Shown here in pieces: positions 42,015 to 50,444 of a stretch of DNA of 60,523 bases. Made by a program: the position numbers and the translations under genes. How positions within the stretch are numbered: position 1 is the first letter of the stretch; every line of letters begins with the position of its first letter. Source of the stretch: Gammaproteobacteria bacterium (GTDB lineage Bacteria; Pseudomonadota; Gammaproteobacteria; Pseudomonadales; JAUIET01). The stretch spans positions 1 through 60,523 of the forward strand of contig JAUIHW010000023.1 of assembly GCA_030431775.1 (NCBI GenBank), written 5' to 3'. A model generated the notes under the pieces. The model made no database searches, had not been told where the DNA came from, and saw only the letters and a program-made list of their open reading frames with translations.

Positions 42015-43376
42015 CTATTCGCCCCCTGGGGGAAGCTGTTTGATTAACAAGGGCGTTTTACCTGTCATTGTCTTAACCGCATCCTGAACAACTCTGAAAT
42101 CAAAACGTACTTTTACATTCGATGCATCGAAAAGATCAGCTGGGTCACAAGGTAATTTCACATCACGAGGTTTCCAGAGTATTACCGCCTTACCTGGCTC
42201 TGGCTGAAATACCTGCAACTGTGCCGAGTAATTGAATAACTCATGGTGGCGCCCAAATATCAAGGCAGTAAGAAAGACCTTGTTGTTCTCCCGGTCCAGA
42301 ATAAATTCGCCGCTCCTACCGTTTGAAATCTCAAAAGAATGAAGTAGCCTTCTATCTGCAGAATGTTGTGGCATTATGAAATCACCCGTATCGTACCGTA
42401 TCAACGGTGAAGCAAAGCCATAGTAGCCTGTTGCCAGTAGGCGATGTCCGTCAGGGGAAGGCAATGCTTCTGCATAACCATAGCTGTGCAAAACATCATA
42501 GCAGTCCGCAGAACGGCGCTCGTATGCCATCACTGATCGCTCAGTATGACCATAGAAAGCAACGCTGCGACATTGCAGTAATGACTCTGCATGCTGCCGT
42601 GGTATAGGGGAAGGATACTCCGAAACCAGCAACAGTCCATCGACCTGATTACGAAGTGTGTTTAATAATGGATGGTTTTGGTCTTCAAGCCAAGAGACGA
42701 AGTCAAAAGTAGCACTGGGATACGCATGTATATATCGAGCCGTCCTTTTTTTGAGTTCAACTAATAATGCATCTGCAATTGTGCCCCAATCCAAGTAAAT
42801 GTTCACAGAGATATGATGGCGGGCCGCGTCATAGTTCAGCACACCACTGACATCAGCGCGCCCACCAATTGCGATTTTCAGGCAGCTAGGCTTATAACCA
42901 ACTTTCGACCAGACACGGTGAACGTGCGCCCATTCATGGCCAACAAAACTGGGCTCAACGTAGAACTCTAAGGGTATGCCGCTGCTTCCGCCGGTATTCG
43001 CCAAAATTCGGCTCGAACTGGCAAAAGAGCGCTCCTCCAATTCCACGGACTGTAGATCGCTTTTCGTTATAATAGGCAATTCTTGTAGATCGTCGAACTT
43101 CTGAAAGCGCGCGGGATTCACATTGTGTGCTTTATAAAACTGCTTATAGAATGGAACATTGCGATAGGCATGATCAGCGACGGCTCTAACCCTTTTGAAG
43201 ATGAAATTCCTGATTACCTCTTCGCTGGCATGCTCAAGAAACTCGATATCGCGAGCAGTTTTACGATAGACCGCACCAACCGCAGGCCGGTATGAGTATG
43301 GCACCTTTGCCAGCGCTGCCCCAACCGGGAATGGCAATTTAGTAAGGTGTTTTTTAGTAAAACTTACGAAACTCAT
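42015..43376 (-). CDS. CapK/PaaK-like adenylate-forming protein
   Basis: Family of phenylacetate-CoA ligase-like proteins common in capsule loci. The N-terminus has the usual helices (VRAVADHAYRNVPFYKQFYKAHNV). The nucleotide loop is ILANTGGSSGIPLEFYV and a later motif is VAFYGHTERSVMAYE. IRYDTGDFI is the hinge region, with NGRSGEFILDRENNKVFLTALIFGRHHELFN after it. It should activate a carboxylic acid as an acyl-adenylate. In capsule loci the role is unproven, but acyl or amino-acid decoration is suspected. It lies 8 bp upstream of the 42007 gene. Confidence 0.82.
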   Translation of the reverse strand: MSFVSFTKKHLTKLPFPVGAALAKVPYSYRPAVGAVYRKTARDIEFLEHASEEVIRNFIFKRVRAVADHAYRNVPFYKQFYKAHNVNPARFQKFDDLQELPIITKSDLQSVELEERSFASSSRILANTGGSSGIPLEFYVEPSFVGHEWAHVHRVWSKVGYKPSCLKIAIGGRADVSGVLNYDAARHHISVNIYLDWGTIADALLVELKKRTARYIHAYPSATFDFVSWLEDQNHPLLNTLRNQVDGLLLVSEYPSPIPRQHAESLLQCRSVAFYGHTERSVMAYERRSADCYDVLHSYGYAEALPSPDGHRLLATGYYGFASPLIRYDTGDFIMPQHSADRRLLHSFEISNGRSGEFILDRENNKVFLTALIFGRHHELFNYSAQLQVFQPEPGKAVILWKPRDVKLPCDPADLFDASNVKVRFDFRVVQDAVKTMTGKTPLLIKQLPPGGE

Positions 43377-43394
43377 AACTTTTTCGAGAGCATG

Positions 43395-44426
43395 CTAGCG
43401 AGAAGTGCCCTTCAAACGTAACTTGAACAGCCATCTTATAAGTCTAGCCCTGCACATAACCCATACTCGCTTGATCTGATAGGCAAAAGTATCATCTGCC
43501 TCTTTAAAAACAGGTAACATCTTCCTTTTGCGCCTTTTCATTTTAAAAGTTCTTAAATATTCGTGTTTACTCATTCCGCTGAATGATGACAACTCAACTA
43601 GACGCTGGTGATCTGTTGGACTACATGCCTCGCCTACAACGACGCGATTATCCTCTAGCCATATATCTCTAACGCGAACAGTACCTACCAACGCGTTCCA
43701 TTCCAGCAATAGCCCCTTATCACAAATTTCGGGGAATTTTAGCCGGGAATTAAAATAAAAGCCCTGTTTAAATACCGCGTTACCTATACCATAAAAAATG
43801 GCTTTTCCCTTGTATTCTTCATACCCCTGCAGACAGTGGGCGTGGCAACCAACTACCAGGCTGGCTCCCGCGTCTATCGCTGCATGTGCAAGATGACGAT
43901 GTAGCGGATGAGGGTAGATCTCCAACTCATAGCCCCAATGCAGATATAGCACAACAGTGCGGGATAGAGCTCTCTGCTGCTGGACCAATTTCAGCAGCAT
44001 TGATGAATTGAGAGGGGCCACTCCTGCGCTTTTGCGAGTTGCGGGGACACAACCAATAACATCCCAGCCGGCCGCAATAATCGATATGGTGACGCCGGCT
44101 TCATTGACTATGTGCGGCTGTATCGATTCTTCGAGAGTAAGACCAACTCCCACCGTTGGTGTATTATAAGTATTGGCGATATCAAGGCTTCCTTGAATGC
44201 CTCCTATAGTATCCGTTACATGATTGTTAGCGAGCGCAAGTATTACACCATCTTCCCGCAATGCCGCTATTGATTTAACGTGATTGTATATTCCCACGCT
44301 TTCTTTATTATCTTGATCAACGAGGTAGCCCTCACAATTGATCAACAAATGGTGCCCGTCTAGCGCCATAGAGGCGCTTGTGTTCAAATCGCCAAAAGGG
44401 TAAGCAAAATCACCTGCGATGAGCAC
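43395..44426 (-). CDS. CapA-like metallophosphatase-fold protein
   Basis: GTG start with AGAGGAG upstream. MLIAGDFAYPFGD and LLINCEGYL carry the metal-binding Asp and Asn/Glu residues. ALANNHVTDTIGG, VVLYLHWGYELEIYPHPLHRHLAHAAID and VVGCHAHCLQGYEEYKGKAIFYGIGNAVF complete the CapA signature. In Bacillus CapA acts in poly-gamma-glutamate export, and homologues occur in many EPS loci. No signal peptide is visible, so it may act in the cytoplasm. It lies 18 bp before the CapK-like gene, so the two are likely partners. Confidence 0.85.
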   Translation of the reverse strand: MLIAGDFAYPFGDLNTSASMALDGHHLLINCEGYLVDQDNKESVGIYNHVKSIAALREDGVILALANNHVTDTIGGIQGSLDIANTYNTPTVGVGLTLEESIQPHIVNEAGVTISIIAAGWDVIGCVPATRKSAGVAPLNSSMLLKLVQQQRALSRTVVLYLHWGYELEIYPHPLHRHLAHAAIDAGASLVVGCHAHCLQGYEEYKGKAIFYGIGNAVFKQGFYFNSRLKFPEICDKGLLLEWNALVGTVRVRDIWLEDNRVVVGEACSPTDHQRLVELSSFSGMSKHEYLRTFKMKRRKRKMLPVFKEADDTFAYQIKRVWVMCRARLIRWLFKLRLKGTSR

Positions 44427-44605
44427 ATGAACTCCTCTGCGAGGTCGTCAATTTAAATACGCCTACCAAATCCATTTGTCTTACTTCCATATGCTTAATG
44501 CTTGCAATTATGCAATCTCTCGGAGGAGTTACGCTGCGCAATACTGATCCTTACACACAGAAATTCCAACCACAAGAGAAACGCGACTAGTGGCATCAGT
44601 ACTGG

Positions 44606-45832
44606 TTACTCTGCCGCATCACCACCGGAGATAATTCGATGAAACAATTCTTGATAGGCAGCAAAAACTGCAGAGTTACTATACTTTGCTTTCACCAGCA
44701 AACGAGCATTGCGACCGTGATCCTCTCTAATCTTAGGACTTCGCAAATAGTCCATAAGTGTTGCCGACAATTCTTTAACTGAAGCTTCAACTATTCGCCC
44801 GTTCTTTTCATCATCGACGATGTCTCTGCTTCCCGAAACTGGTGTTACAACCGTCGCCAATCCACAGGCCATTCCTTCTACAATTGCTGCCGCCATTCCT
44901 TCATTTGAGGAAGGCAAGCAGAATATGTCGGATGCACGAAACAGCGTTGATATATCTCGGACAAAACCAGCCCAGGCGATGTAATCGGTAACGCCAAGTT
45001 CCTTTGCTCTTGTTTTCATATTAGTCGCGTAAACCGAGTCGTTCTCTGGGCCGGCCAAGACTAACTGGCATTCATACCCCCGTTGCTTAAGCATGCCAAC
45101 TGCCTCGACCAACAAATGGGGTGCTTTTCTTGGCACGATGGCCCCTACAAAAATTATTGTAGGCAAGTCTCGCCAGCCCAGCCGGCTACGCAACAAAAGG
45201 CGCTCTGATTGGGAGACGACCGGCTTAAATACCTCTGTATTCACACCCATTGGAATTCGCGCAATTTTAGACTCCGGAACACCATATTCTCGAAGCTCTT
45301 CATGCATTAAATCGGTCATTGCAACTATGCATGATAGGCTCTGGATCATTTTTCTCCTCTTCTTGGGTAATCCCAGAAGACTCCGAATTCCAGCTTTATC
45401 AGCTAAATCCGCTCTGTGAGCCGTAAGAAAAATGATCGCTGGTAAGCCTAGGCGCTCAGCGTGGATAGCGGGCGCAACGCTATAGTGGTAACCGCTTATT
45501 CCATGCAATATATCGAACTCCTGCGCATGCTTATCCAGCCAGCGACGGCTATTCCGGATGAACGCTGTTGTCGCAAGCGTACCTTTACGGAGGTTACCCA
45601 GGCAATGCTGCGACTGGAAAAGGTCGTACTGCTGTTGCTCAGGATATCCATGCGCAAGTGAGACAGCCACTCGCCCTGGCGGAGCACTGGAGTACAGACG
45701 GTAGGTGAACAGCGCAGGGCCCTGATAGTGTTCGCCGGAACCCAGCGGCGACCAAAGAAGTGTTCTGATCAGGCGTTCTTCAGTCATTCGGATTGATGTT
45801 CCAAAATATTTTTGCCGTGTATTCCAAGCCAT
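44606..45832 (-). CDS. Glycosyltransferase family 4
   Basis: GT-B enzyme with N-terminal LLWSPLGSGEHYQGPALFTYRLY, central RIPMGVNTEVFKPV, TIIFVGAIVPRKAPHLLVEAV, QLVLAGPENDSVYA, and the donor site LFRASDIFCLPSSNEGMAAAIVEGMACGLATVVTPVSGSRDIV. I list an ATG at 45832. A GTG at 45841 and an ATG at 45787 are also possible, and the domain begins after the last of these. It follows the sulfotransferase gene closely in the same direction. Confidence 0.83.
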   Translation of the reverse strand: MAWNTRQKYFGTSIRMTEERLIRTLLWSPLGSGEHYQGPALFTYRLYSSAPPGRVAVSLAHGYPEQQQYDLFQSQHCLGNLRKGTLATTAFIRNSRRWLDKHAQEFDILHGISGYHYSVAPAIHAERLGLPAIIFLTAHRADLADKAGIRSLLGLPKKRRKMIQSLSCIVAMTDLMHEELREYGVPESKIARIPMGVNTEVFKPVVSQSERLLLRSRLGWRDLPTIIFVGAIVPRKAPHLLVEAVGMLKQRGYECQLVLAGPENDSVYATNMKTRAKELGVTDYIAWAGFVRDISTLFRASDIFCLPSSNEGMAAAIVEGMACGLATVVTPVSGSRDIVDDEKNGRIVEASVKELSATLMDYLRSPKIREDHGRNARLLVKAKYSNSAVFAAYQELFHRIISGGDAAE

Positions 45833-45850
45833 TCTACCCACTGAGCCAGC

Positions 45851-46774
45851 TCAGGCATATCCGAGTTTCTCACGGAGATCTCCAGCGACACCATCCAGTA
45901 ACAACCGCTCCGGCAGCAGCAAGGGCACTCTGGAACCACGCGCACCCACTTTGTGTTCCATTAAGGAACTATCAATCTGCTCTACTTCCAAATAATCAGC
46001 CAATTGCTTCAAACAGATTTTTCCGGCAACTAGGTCTTCAAACCTAATTAGTAGCCCTCCGACCTCTTGGTGGCCTTCAATGAAGCCGTTGATCAAGTGC
46101 TTCCAGTGATGAGCGAAGCGCACTGCCGGGCGAACTTTGTAATCTGGCCAGACATTCACCCAATCTCTTCTGCGCAAGCCTAGGTATCCCTTATAAACAT
46201 CTCGGTACAGAAACAGAAATTTGGCTTCAGGAAACAACCACTTTAGGTAACGAGCATGGTCGATGGTGAGGCGTACTTCCTTAAGGCCCCAACGGACCAC
46301 GTTTTCTCTGCCGGTATTGCTAGCCAGCCAGGTTTGCAGAAATGCCCGATGAGCCTCCTTGTAGTGCGCCACGGTTGGGGAAAAATTAGCAACCCAGGAG
46401 CTGGCTAGCACACTGAGGTCACGCTCTGGATTGAAATGCTTGGAAGGTGGCCAGCCGTCGCTGATTGCGTGCAGCGTGCTGGCCAGCCGCTGAATGGGTG
46501 CGGCAATATCAAACGGTTCACCCCATACCAGTACTTCCTCGCTGGACATCACCAGACGCTGCAACAGCGTGGAACCCGAGCCCCAGCCTGCAGCAAGGAT
46601 GAAGACCGGCTTGCACTTGCAGTTGTCGGCTTTTGTCAAAACGTGCTCACCAATGTAGTTACGCTGGATTGCGTCAATCGCAGCGCTTACCCGGTGGGCG
46701 TAATAGGTCTCCGGCGGCAGAATGAATCTTTTGAAGACTTCATTGTCTATCAGCGGGCTTAGCGGTCGAAACAT
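45851..46774 (-). CDS. Sulfotransferase, intact copy of a duplicated unit
   Basis: 307 residues with the PAPS loop VFILAAGWGSGSTLLQRLV (about 55-73), a GLKEVRLTIDHARYLKWLF core, FLFLYRDVYKGYLGLRRR as the 3'-phosphate region, and LLIRFEDLV. It ends in GDLREKLGYA. A wreck of the same gene lies at 48092-48485. The gap of 16 nt to the preceding FG-GAP remnant equals that in the second unit, showing the two were duplicated as a block. It should sulfate a sugar or a glycolipid. Confidence 0.82.
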   Translation of the reverse strand: MFRPLSPLIDNEVFKRFILPPETYYAHRVSAAIDAIQRNYIGEHVLTKADNCKCKPVFILAAGWGSGSTLLQRLVMSSEEVLVWGEPFDIAAPIQRLASTLHAISDGWPPSKHFNPERDLSVLASSWVANFSPTVAHYKEAHRAFLQTWLASNTGRENVVRWGLKEVRLTIDHARYLKWLFPEAKFLFLYRDVYKGYLGLRRRDWVNVWPDYKVRPAVRFAHHWKHLINGFIEGHQEVGGLLIRFEDLVAGKICLKQLADYLEVEQIDSSLMEHKVGARGSRVPLLLPERLLLDGVAGDLREKLGYA

Positions 46775-46790
46775 AAGAGCGTCCTGGCTC

Positions 46791-47250
46791 TTAACGCTGG
46801 GCGGGTTGCGTGCAATGGACTTCCATTAACTGCTCAGCCCCACGGTTCAGCAATTGCTGTTGCACACCGCAGGGCCAGGTAATCTCAAGCTCGGGCACAA
46901 CACCGTTATCACCTAGTCCAAAATACAATCGGTAGTGCCCCTGGCTGAATTGCGCACCGAAGTTCTGCCCGACTTGCTGGATTTGTGGGGCGCCAGAGAT
47001 GCCCAACGCAACGGCCACATCAATGGCCTGCGCGTTGCCCTTGGGGCCGTTTAAATTGACGACTGCCAACCAGTTGCCAGCCCCTGCTTCGTTCCTCAAC
47101 AACACCGTTTCCCAGAAATACACTTTGTGCTTGCTCCACAGATAATACCTTATAAATCCCGCTTGGAATTACATAAAGGTCCTCAGACCGTCATTGTCAA
47201 AATCAACCAGGTGATGAGCGACTCAGCGGCGCAACCAAGCCCCAGAGAAG
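46791..47250 (-). pseudogene. Remnant of an FG-GAP/ASPIC lipoprotein gene
   Basis: The 3' part is in one frame (KVYFWETVLLRNEAGAGNWLAV, GHYRLYFGLGDNG, PELEITWPCGV) and matches the C-terminus of the 48502-50406 protein (KVYFWETLLLKN, GHYRLYFGLGDIAD, PELVVTWPGGE). Upstream, pieces VDFDNDGL and LYVIPSGIY match VDFNNDGL and LHTIPGGLY in shifted frames, and then the sequence decays. The N-terminal two thirds are missing. No intact start is present. Confidence 0.85.
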
Positions 47251-47471
47251 AGTCTGCTGTCTATTCACTTACCGGATTTTCTTCAGCCATATCCTTCAGC
47301 CATGCCGAGTATCGGTCCATGTCAGTTACTGCTACCGCGCCATTTTAGCGGCTGGTGGGCGCCAGTCTTCTGCTCGGCACTGAAATCAGACCAGCGGTAC
47401 ACGCCGGTATTGAACTCATTACCAATAGCGGGCACGATTAAACGCAACTACCATCAGCTTTGGAAACACTC
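47251..47471. other. Decayed sequence between the remnant and the methyltransferase
   Basis: Short readable pieces (AWLKDMAEENP resembling AWLLLAEEGA of the intact FG-GAP protein) suggest that parts of the same old gene persist to about 47330. Beyond that I see nothing recognisable. A promoter for the rightward methyltransferase should lie here. Confidence 0.35.
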
Positions 47472-48101
47472 ATGAACCCAGGAAGCATCGTTGCCTATGG
47501 ACGGCAGCTATACCAGCAGAGATTTCAGGTAAAGCAATTTCTGGACTTTACCAACCAGGAAAAGCGCGGCTTTGCCGGCAGTGTGAACGCACAGGAGCTG
47601 GAGCGCTTGCGAACTCTGGTTGAGGTGGCCAATAAGATCGACGGTCCTATCGTCGAAATCGGCACCCTGTTTGGCTTTACCACCCAGCATATTGCCGAAT
47701 GGAAAAACCCTGACAAACCATTGATCACCGTGGACAATTTCCGCTGGAACCCTATCGGACTGTCACCGGAGGCGCACAAGCACTTTACCCACCGCTGTCT
47801 GCACTACGCAATGGCCCACGGCAGCACCAGCGTGTTTGATGGCTCCAATATCGAGTTTTACAATTCATTCAAAGGGCCCAGACCCGCGATGGTGTTTATC
47901 GACGCCGGGCACAGCTACGAAGACGTGATTGTGGACATTCGCTGGGCGATAGAGCAACAGATCCCTATTATTTCCGGGCATGACTACAGCCCGCAGATGC
48001 CGGGTGTCTGTCAGGCAGTGGATGAGGCTTTCGGAAAAGGCGCCATTGAACTGGGCGGCAGCGTCTGGTCTGCCAGCACGGTTGAGCAGGCTCAGGTGTA
48101 G
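47472..48101 (+). CDS. Class I SAM-dependent methyltransferase (TylF/Methyltransf_24-like)
   Basis: The Rossmann motif IVEIGTLFGFTTQHIAEW is followed by LITVDNF, PAMVFIDAGHSYEDVIVDI and PIISGHDYSPQMPGV, typical of sugar O-methyltransferases of this group, which use a metal bound by the Asp/His residues. The ATG at 47472 is preferred. A TTG at 47460 is in frame. It is the only rightward gene between the two copies of the sulfotransferase/FG-GAP unit, and its end overlaps the sulfotransferase remnant by 10 bp. It may methylate a sugar hydroxyl of the EPS. Confidence 0.78.
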   Translation: MNPGSIVAYGRQLYQQRFQVKQFLDFTNQEKRGFAGSVNAQELERLRTLVEVANKIDGPIVEIGTLFGFTTQHIAEWKNPDKPLITVDNFRWNPIGLSPEAHKHFTHRCLHYAMAHGSTSVFDGSNIEFYNSFKGPRPAMVFIDAGHSYEDVIVDIRWAIEQQIPIISGHDYSPQMPGVCQAVDEAFGKGAIELGGSVWSASTVEQAQV

Positions 48102-48485
48102 CCCAGTCGCTCTCGCAGGTCACCGGCAATGCCTTCGCTCCGGCAGCAGCAACGGCACGCTGGAGCTGCGCGCACCGTGTAGTCCGGCCAGACGTTCACC
48201 CATGGCCGGCGGCGCAGGCCGAGATAGCCCTTATACACATCGCGGTACAGAAACAGAAACTTCGCATTCAGGAACAGCCATTTCAGGTAGCGCGCGTGCT
48301 CGATGGTAAGGAGGACTTCCTTCAAGCCCCTGCAAGCCGAGCCGCTGTCCCCTGTTGTGTTGCTGGCCGCTGCGTTCGATGGACCCGATGGCCGCCGTGA
48401 CACGGTAAGCATCATAGGTTTCCGGTGGAAGAATAAAGCGTTTAAAGGCTTCATTGTCCAACAGCAGGCTGAGCGGGCGAAACAT
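48092..48485 (-). pseudogene. Skeleton of a sulfotransferase gene
   Basis: Three blocks match the intact 45851-46774 gene. The first is FRPLSLLLDNEAFKRFILPPETY (start at 48485). The second, in another frame, is GLKEVLLTIEHARYLKWLF and FLFLYRDVYKGYLGLRRRPWVNVWPDY. The third is GDLRERLGYT at the end. About 130 and 85 residues are missing between the blocks, including the PAPS loop. It lies 16 nt after the intact FG-GAP gene. Confidence 0.88.
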
Positions 48486-48501
48486 GCGAGTGGCCAAGCG
48501 C

Positions 48502-50406
48502 TCAGTGCCGGGCAGCTCGCGGGCTGTCTACCTGTAAAAGCTGGTTCACCGCGACATTTTCCAGTGTCTGCCGCTCGCCGCCAGGCCAGGTGACCACCAG
48601 TTCAGGAATGTCTGCGATATCGCCCAGGCCAAAATACAGACGGTAGTGGCCCTGACCGAAATGGGCACCTTCATTCTGGCCGATGTGCTGGGTTTGTACA
48701 GCGCCCGACGTGGAGGACAGCGACACAAAAGCACCAATCGCCTGCGGGTTGCCTACTGGGCCGTTCAGTTTAACGGCCAACCAATTACCCCCTTCTGCCT
48801 TGTTCTTTAACAACAGAGTTTCCCAGAAATACACTTTGTGTTCCATCGCCAACAGCTTGTACAGCCAACGCAGCGGGGCAATTGCATAGCGTTGTACGGC
48901 ACAAAGAGCATCCCGTGTGCCGTTGCCATCAACATCATACCAGCTGCAACGCGCCGCACTGATCCGGGGCTGGGCCAGGACCTCGTGAATCTGGCCCAGA
49001 TCGTGAAACGTGCCGTCGGCCTGCTGCTGATACAGACCGCCTGGAATCGTATGCAGGTCCAAAAGCCCGTCGTTGTTGAAGTCCACCCAGTTGGCGGTTT
49101 CCGCATTGGCGGGCAAACCAAACGCGGCCGGCGGCATGGCCTGCAAAGCACCCTCTTCAGCCAGCAACAGCCACGCCTCGACTCTACCGGCCAGGTAAAT
49201 ATCCGGGTCTCCGTCGTTGTCCAAATCCGCGATGGAAAACTTGCGAAAACGCGGGGGCAGGTGGCTGGCAACAACCACCCGGGTGAATGACCCCCGCTTA
49301 TTGTAGTACACCGCCAACTCATCTCCTTCAACCGAAAGCAGATCACTGTCGCCGTCGGTATCCAGATCGACCCAGGTGATCACAGATTCCGCCGTATAAC
49401 CGATGTTCCGCGTGGTATCAATTGCCAGTGTATTGTCCTGGTTGATGAATAAGGCATCGGGGAAGTCATTGATGCTGCCCCGGCCACAGGACAGGTACAG
49501 GTCCAGGTCTGAGTCGTCGTCGACATCCACCCACTCGCTGCGCCGGCCAGGACAAGCTCCTTTCTGCAACGCGTACTGAAGGGTTTGGTCCTCGAAACCA
49601 TTCTCACCTTGTACAAGGATTTCGTCATTAATGCCTTGCGCAATGTTCTTGATTTTCCCTTTTAGACCTCCCCGACCGATGTAGACATCGATCAGGCCGT
49701 CGGAGTTCAGGTCCGCCCAGGACATACTGTGCCGGTCGCGCCACATCAGCGTAAAGCCGGCAGATTGAGGGTTCATCCGCTGCCGGCCGAGATAAACGTT
49801 GCTGAGCGGTGTTTGCTCCGCAAGCGCAAAAAGGTGAGGCACTTCGACAATGCTGTCTTTACCAGCGATGGTGAGATGGTCACCGCTGCGCAGGGAAAAC
49901 TCCACCCGGCTGCCGACTGCGGTGCCTGCAGTCGATTCCGACCCGGACAGGCGAGCTTCGCCGGCCACAATTTCCAGCGGCCAGGGCGCCTGAAGTGTGC
50001 CGCTCAGCGCGCCCAGCGGCCCACTTTTATGGGCCACCAGATGAAGCAGCTTGTTCTGCCGGTAAATGTACCAGCCGGGCCGGGCCATCATCGGCTGGTC
50101 CGCGGAGTCTTCCACACCCGGGTAGTGACTCGTTTGCGCCAGCCCGACGGCATTCAGCCGGTCCTGGTATTCGCCGCGTCCATTGGCAATCAGCAGGCTT
50201 TGTGCGGCGCTGTGGTTGATGGTATAGACATCCAGGTCGAGGTCATTGTTGACATCAACCACACCAAAATCCAGCAGGTCGTAATCAGCCAGTTCAATAT
50301 CGACGGGAATAAAGGACGCGGCCACACCGCCCCCGTCCGAATGGTCTGTGCAGGCGGCTAACAGAAGTACAGCCAAAAACGCGGATATTCGCTTTCCTAG
50401 TTTCAT
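48502..50406 (-). CDS. FG-GAP/ASPIC-UnbV repeat lipoprotein
   Basis: AAGGAGG upstream of the ATG at 50406 gives a clear start. The signal ends with a lipobox (VLLLAAC). The mature protein has several calcium-binding FG-GAP/VCBS-type repeats with D-x-D-x-D-x-D loops (DVNNDLDLDVY, DLNSDGLIDVYIG, DVDDDSDLDLYLS, DLDTDGDSDLL, DLDNDGDPDIYLAG). It ends with an ASPIC/UnbV-like C-terminal domain (GHYRLYFGLGD, PELVVTWPGGE). It is probably a seven-bladed surface propeller anchored in the outer membrane. A role in holding the EPS or a partner protein is inferred from location. It is the intact partner of the remnant at 46791. Confidence 0.85.
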   Translation of the reverse strand: MKLGKRISAFLAVLLLAACTDHSDGGGVAASFIPVDIELADYDLLDFGVVDVNNDLDLDVYTINHSAAQSLLIANGRGEYQDRLNAVGLAQTSHYPGVEDSADQPMMARPGWYIYRQNKLLHLVAHKSGPLGALSGTLQAPWPLEIVAGEARLSGSESTAGTAVGSRVEFSLRSGDHLTIAGKDSIVEVPHLFALAEQTPLSNVYLGRQRMNPQSAGFTLMWRDRHSMSWADLNSDGLIDVYIGRGGLKGKIKNIAQGINDEILVQGENGFEDQTLQYALQKGACPGRRSEWVDVDDDSDLDLYLSCGRGSINDFPDALFINQDNTLAIDTTRNIGYTAESVITWVDLDTDGDSDLLSVEGDELAVYYNKRGSFTRVVVASHLPPRFRKFSIADLDNDGDPDIYLAGRVEAWLLLAEEGALQAMPPAAFGLPANAETANWVDFNNDGLLDLHTIPGGLYQQQADGTFHDLGQIHEVLAQPRISAARCSWYDVDGNGTRDALCAVQRYAIAPLRWLYKLLAMEHKVYFWETLLLKNKAEGGNWLAVKLNGPVGNPQAIGAFVSLSSTSGAVQTQHIGQNEGAHFGQGHYRLYFGLGDIADIPELVVTWPGGERQTLENVAVNQLLQVDSPRAARH

Positions 50407-50444
50407 CCGTAAAACCTCCTTCGATAAACTGACCGAAATCTTCC

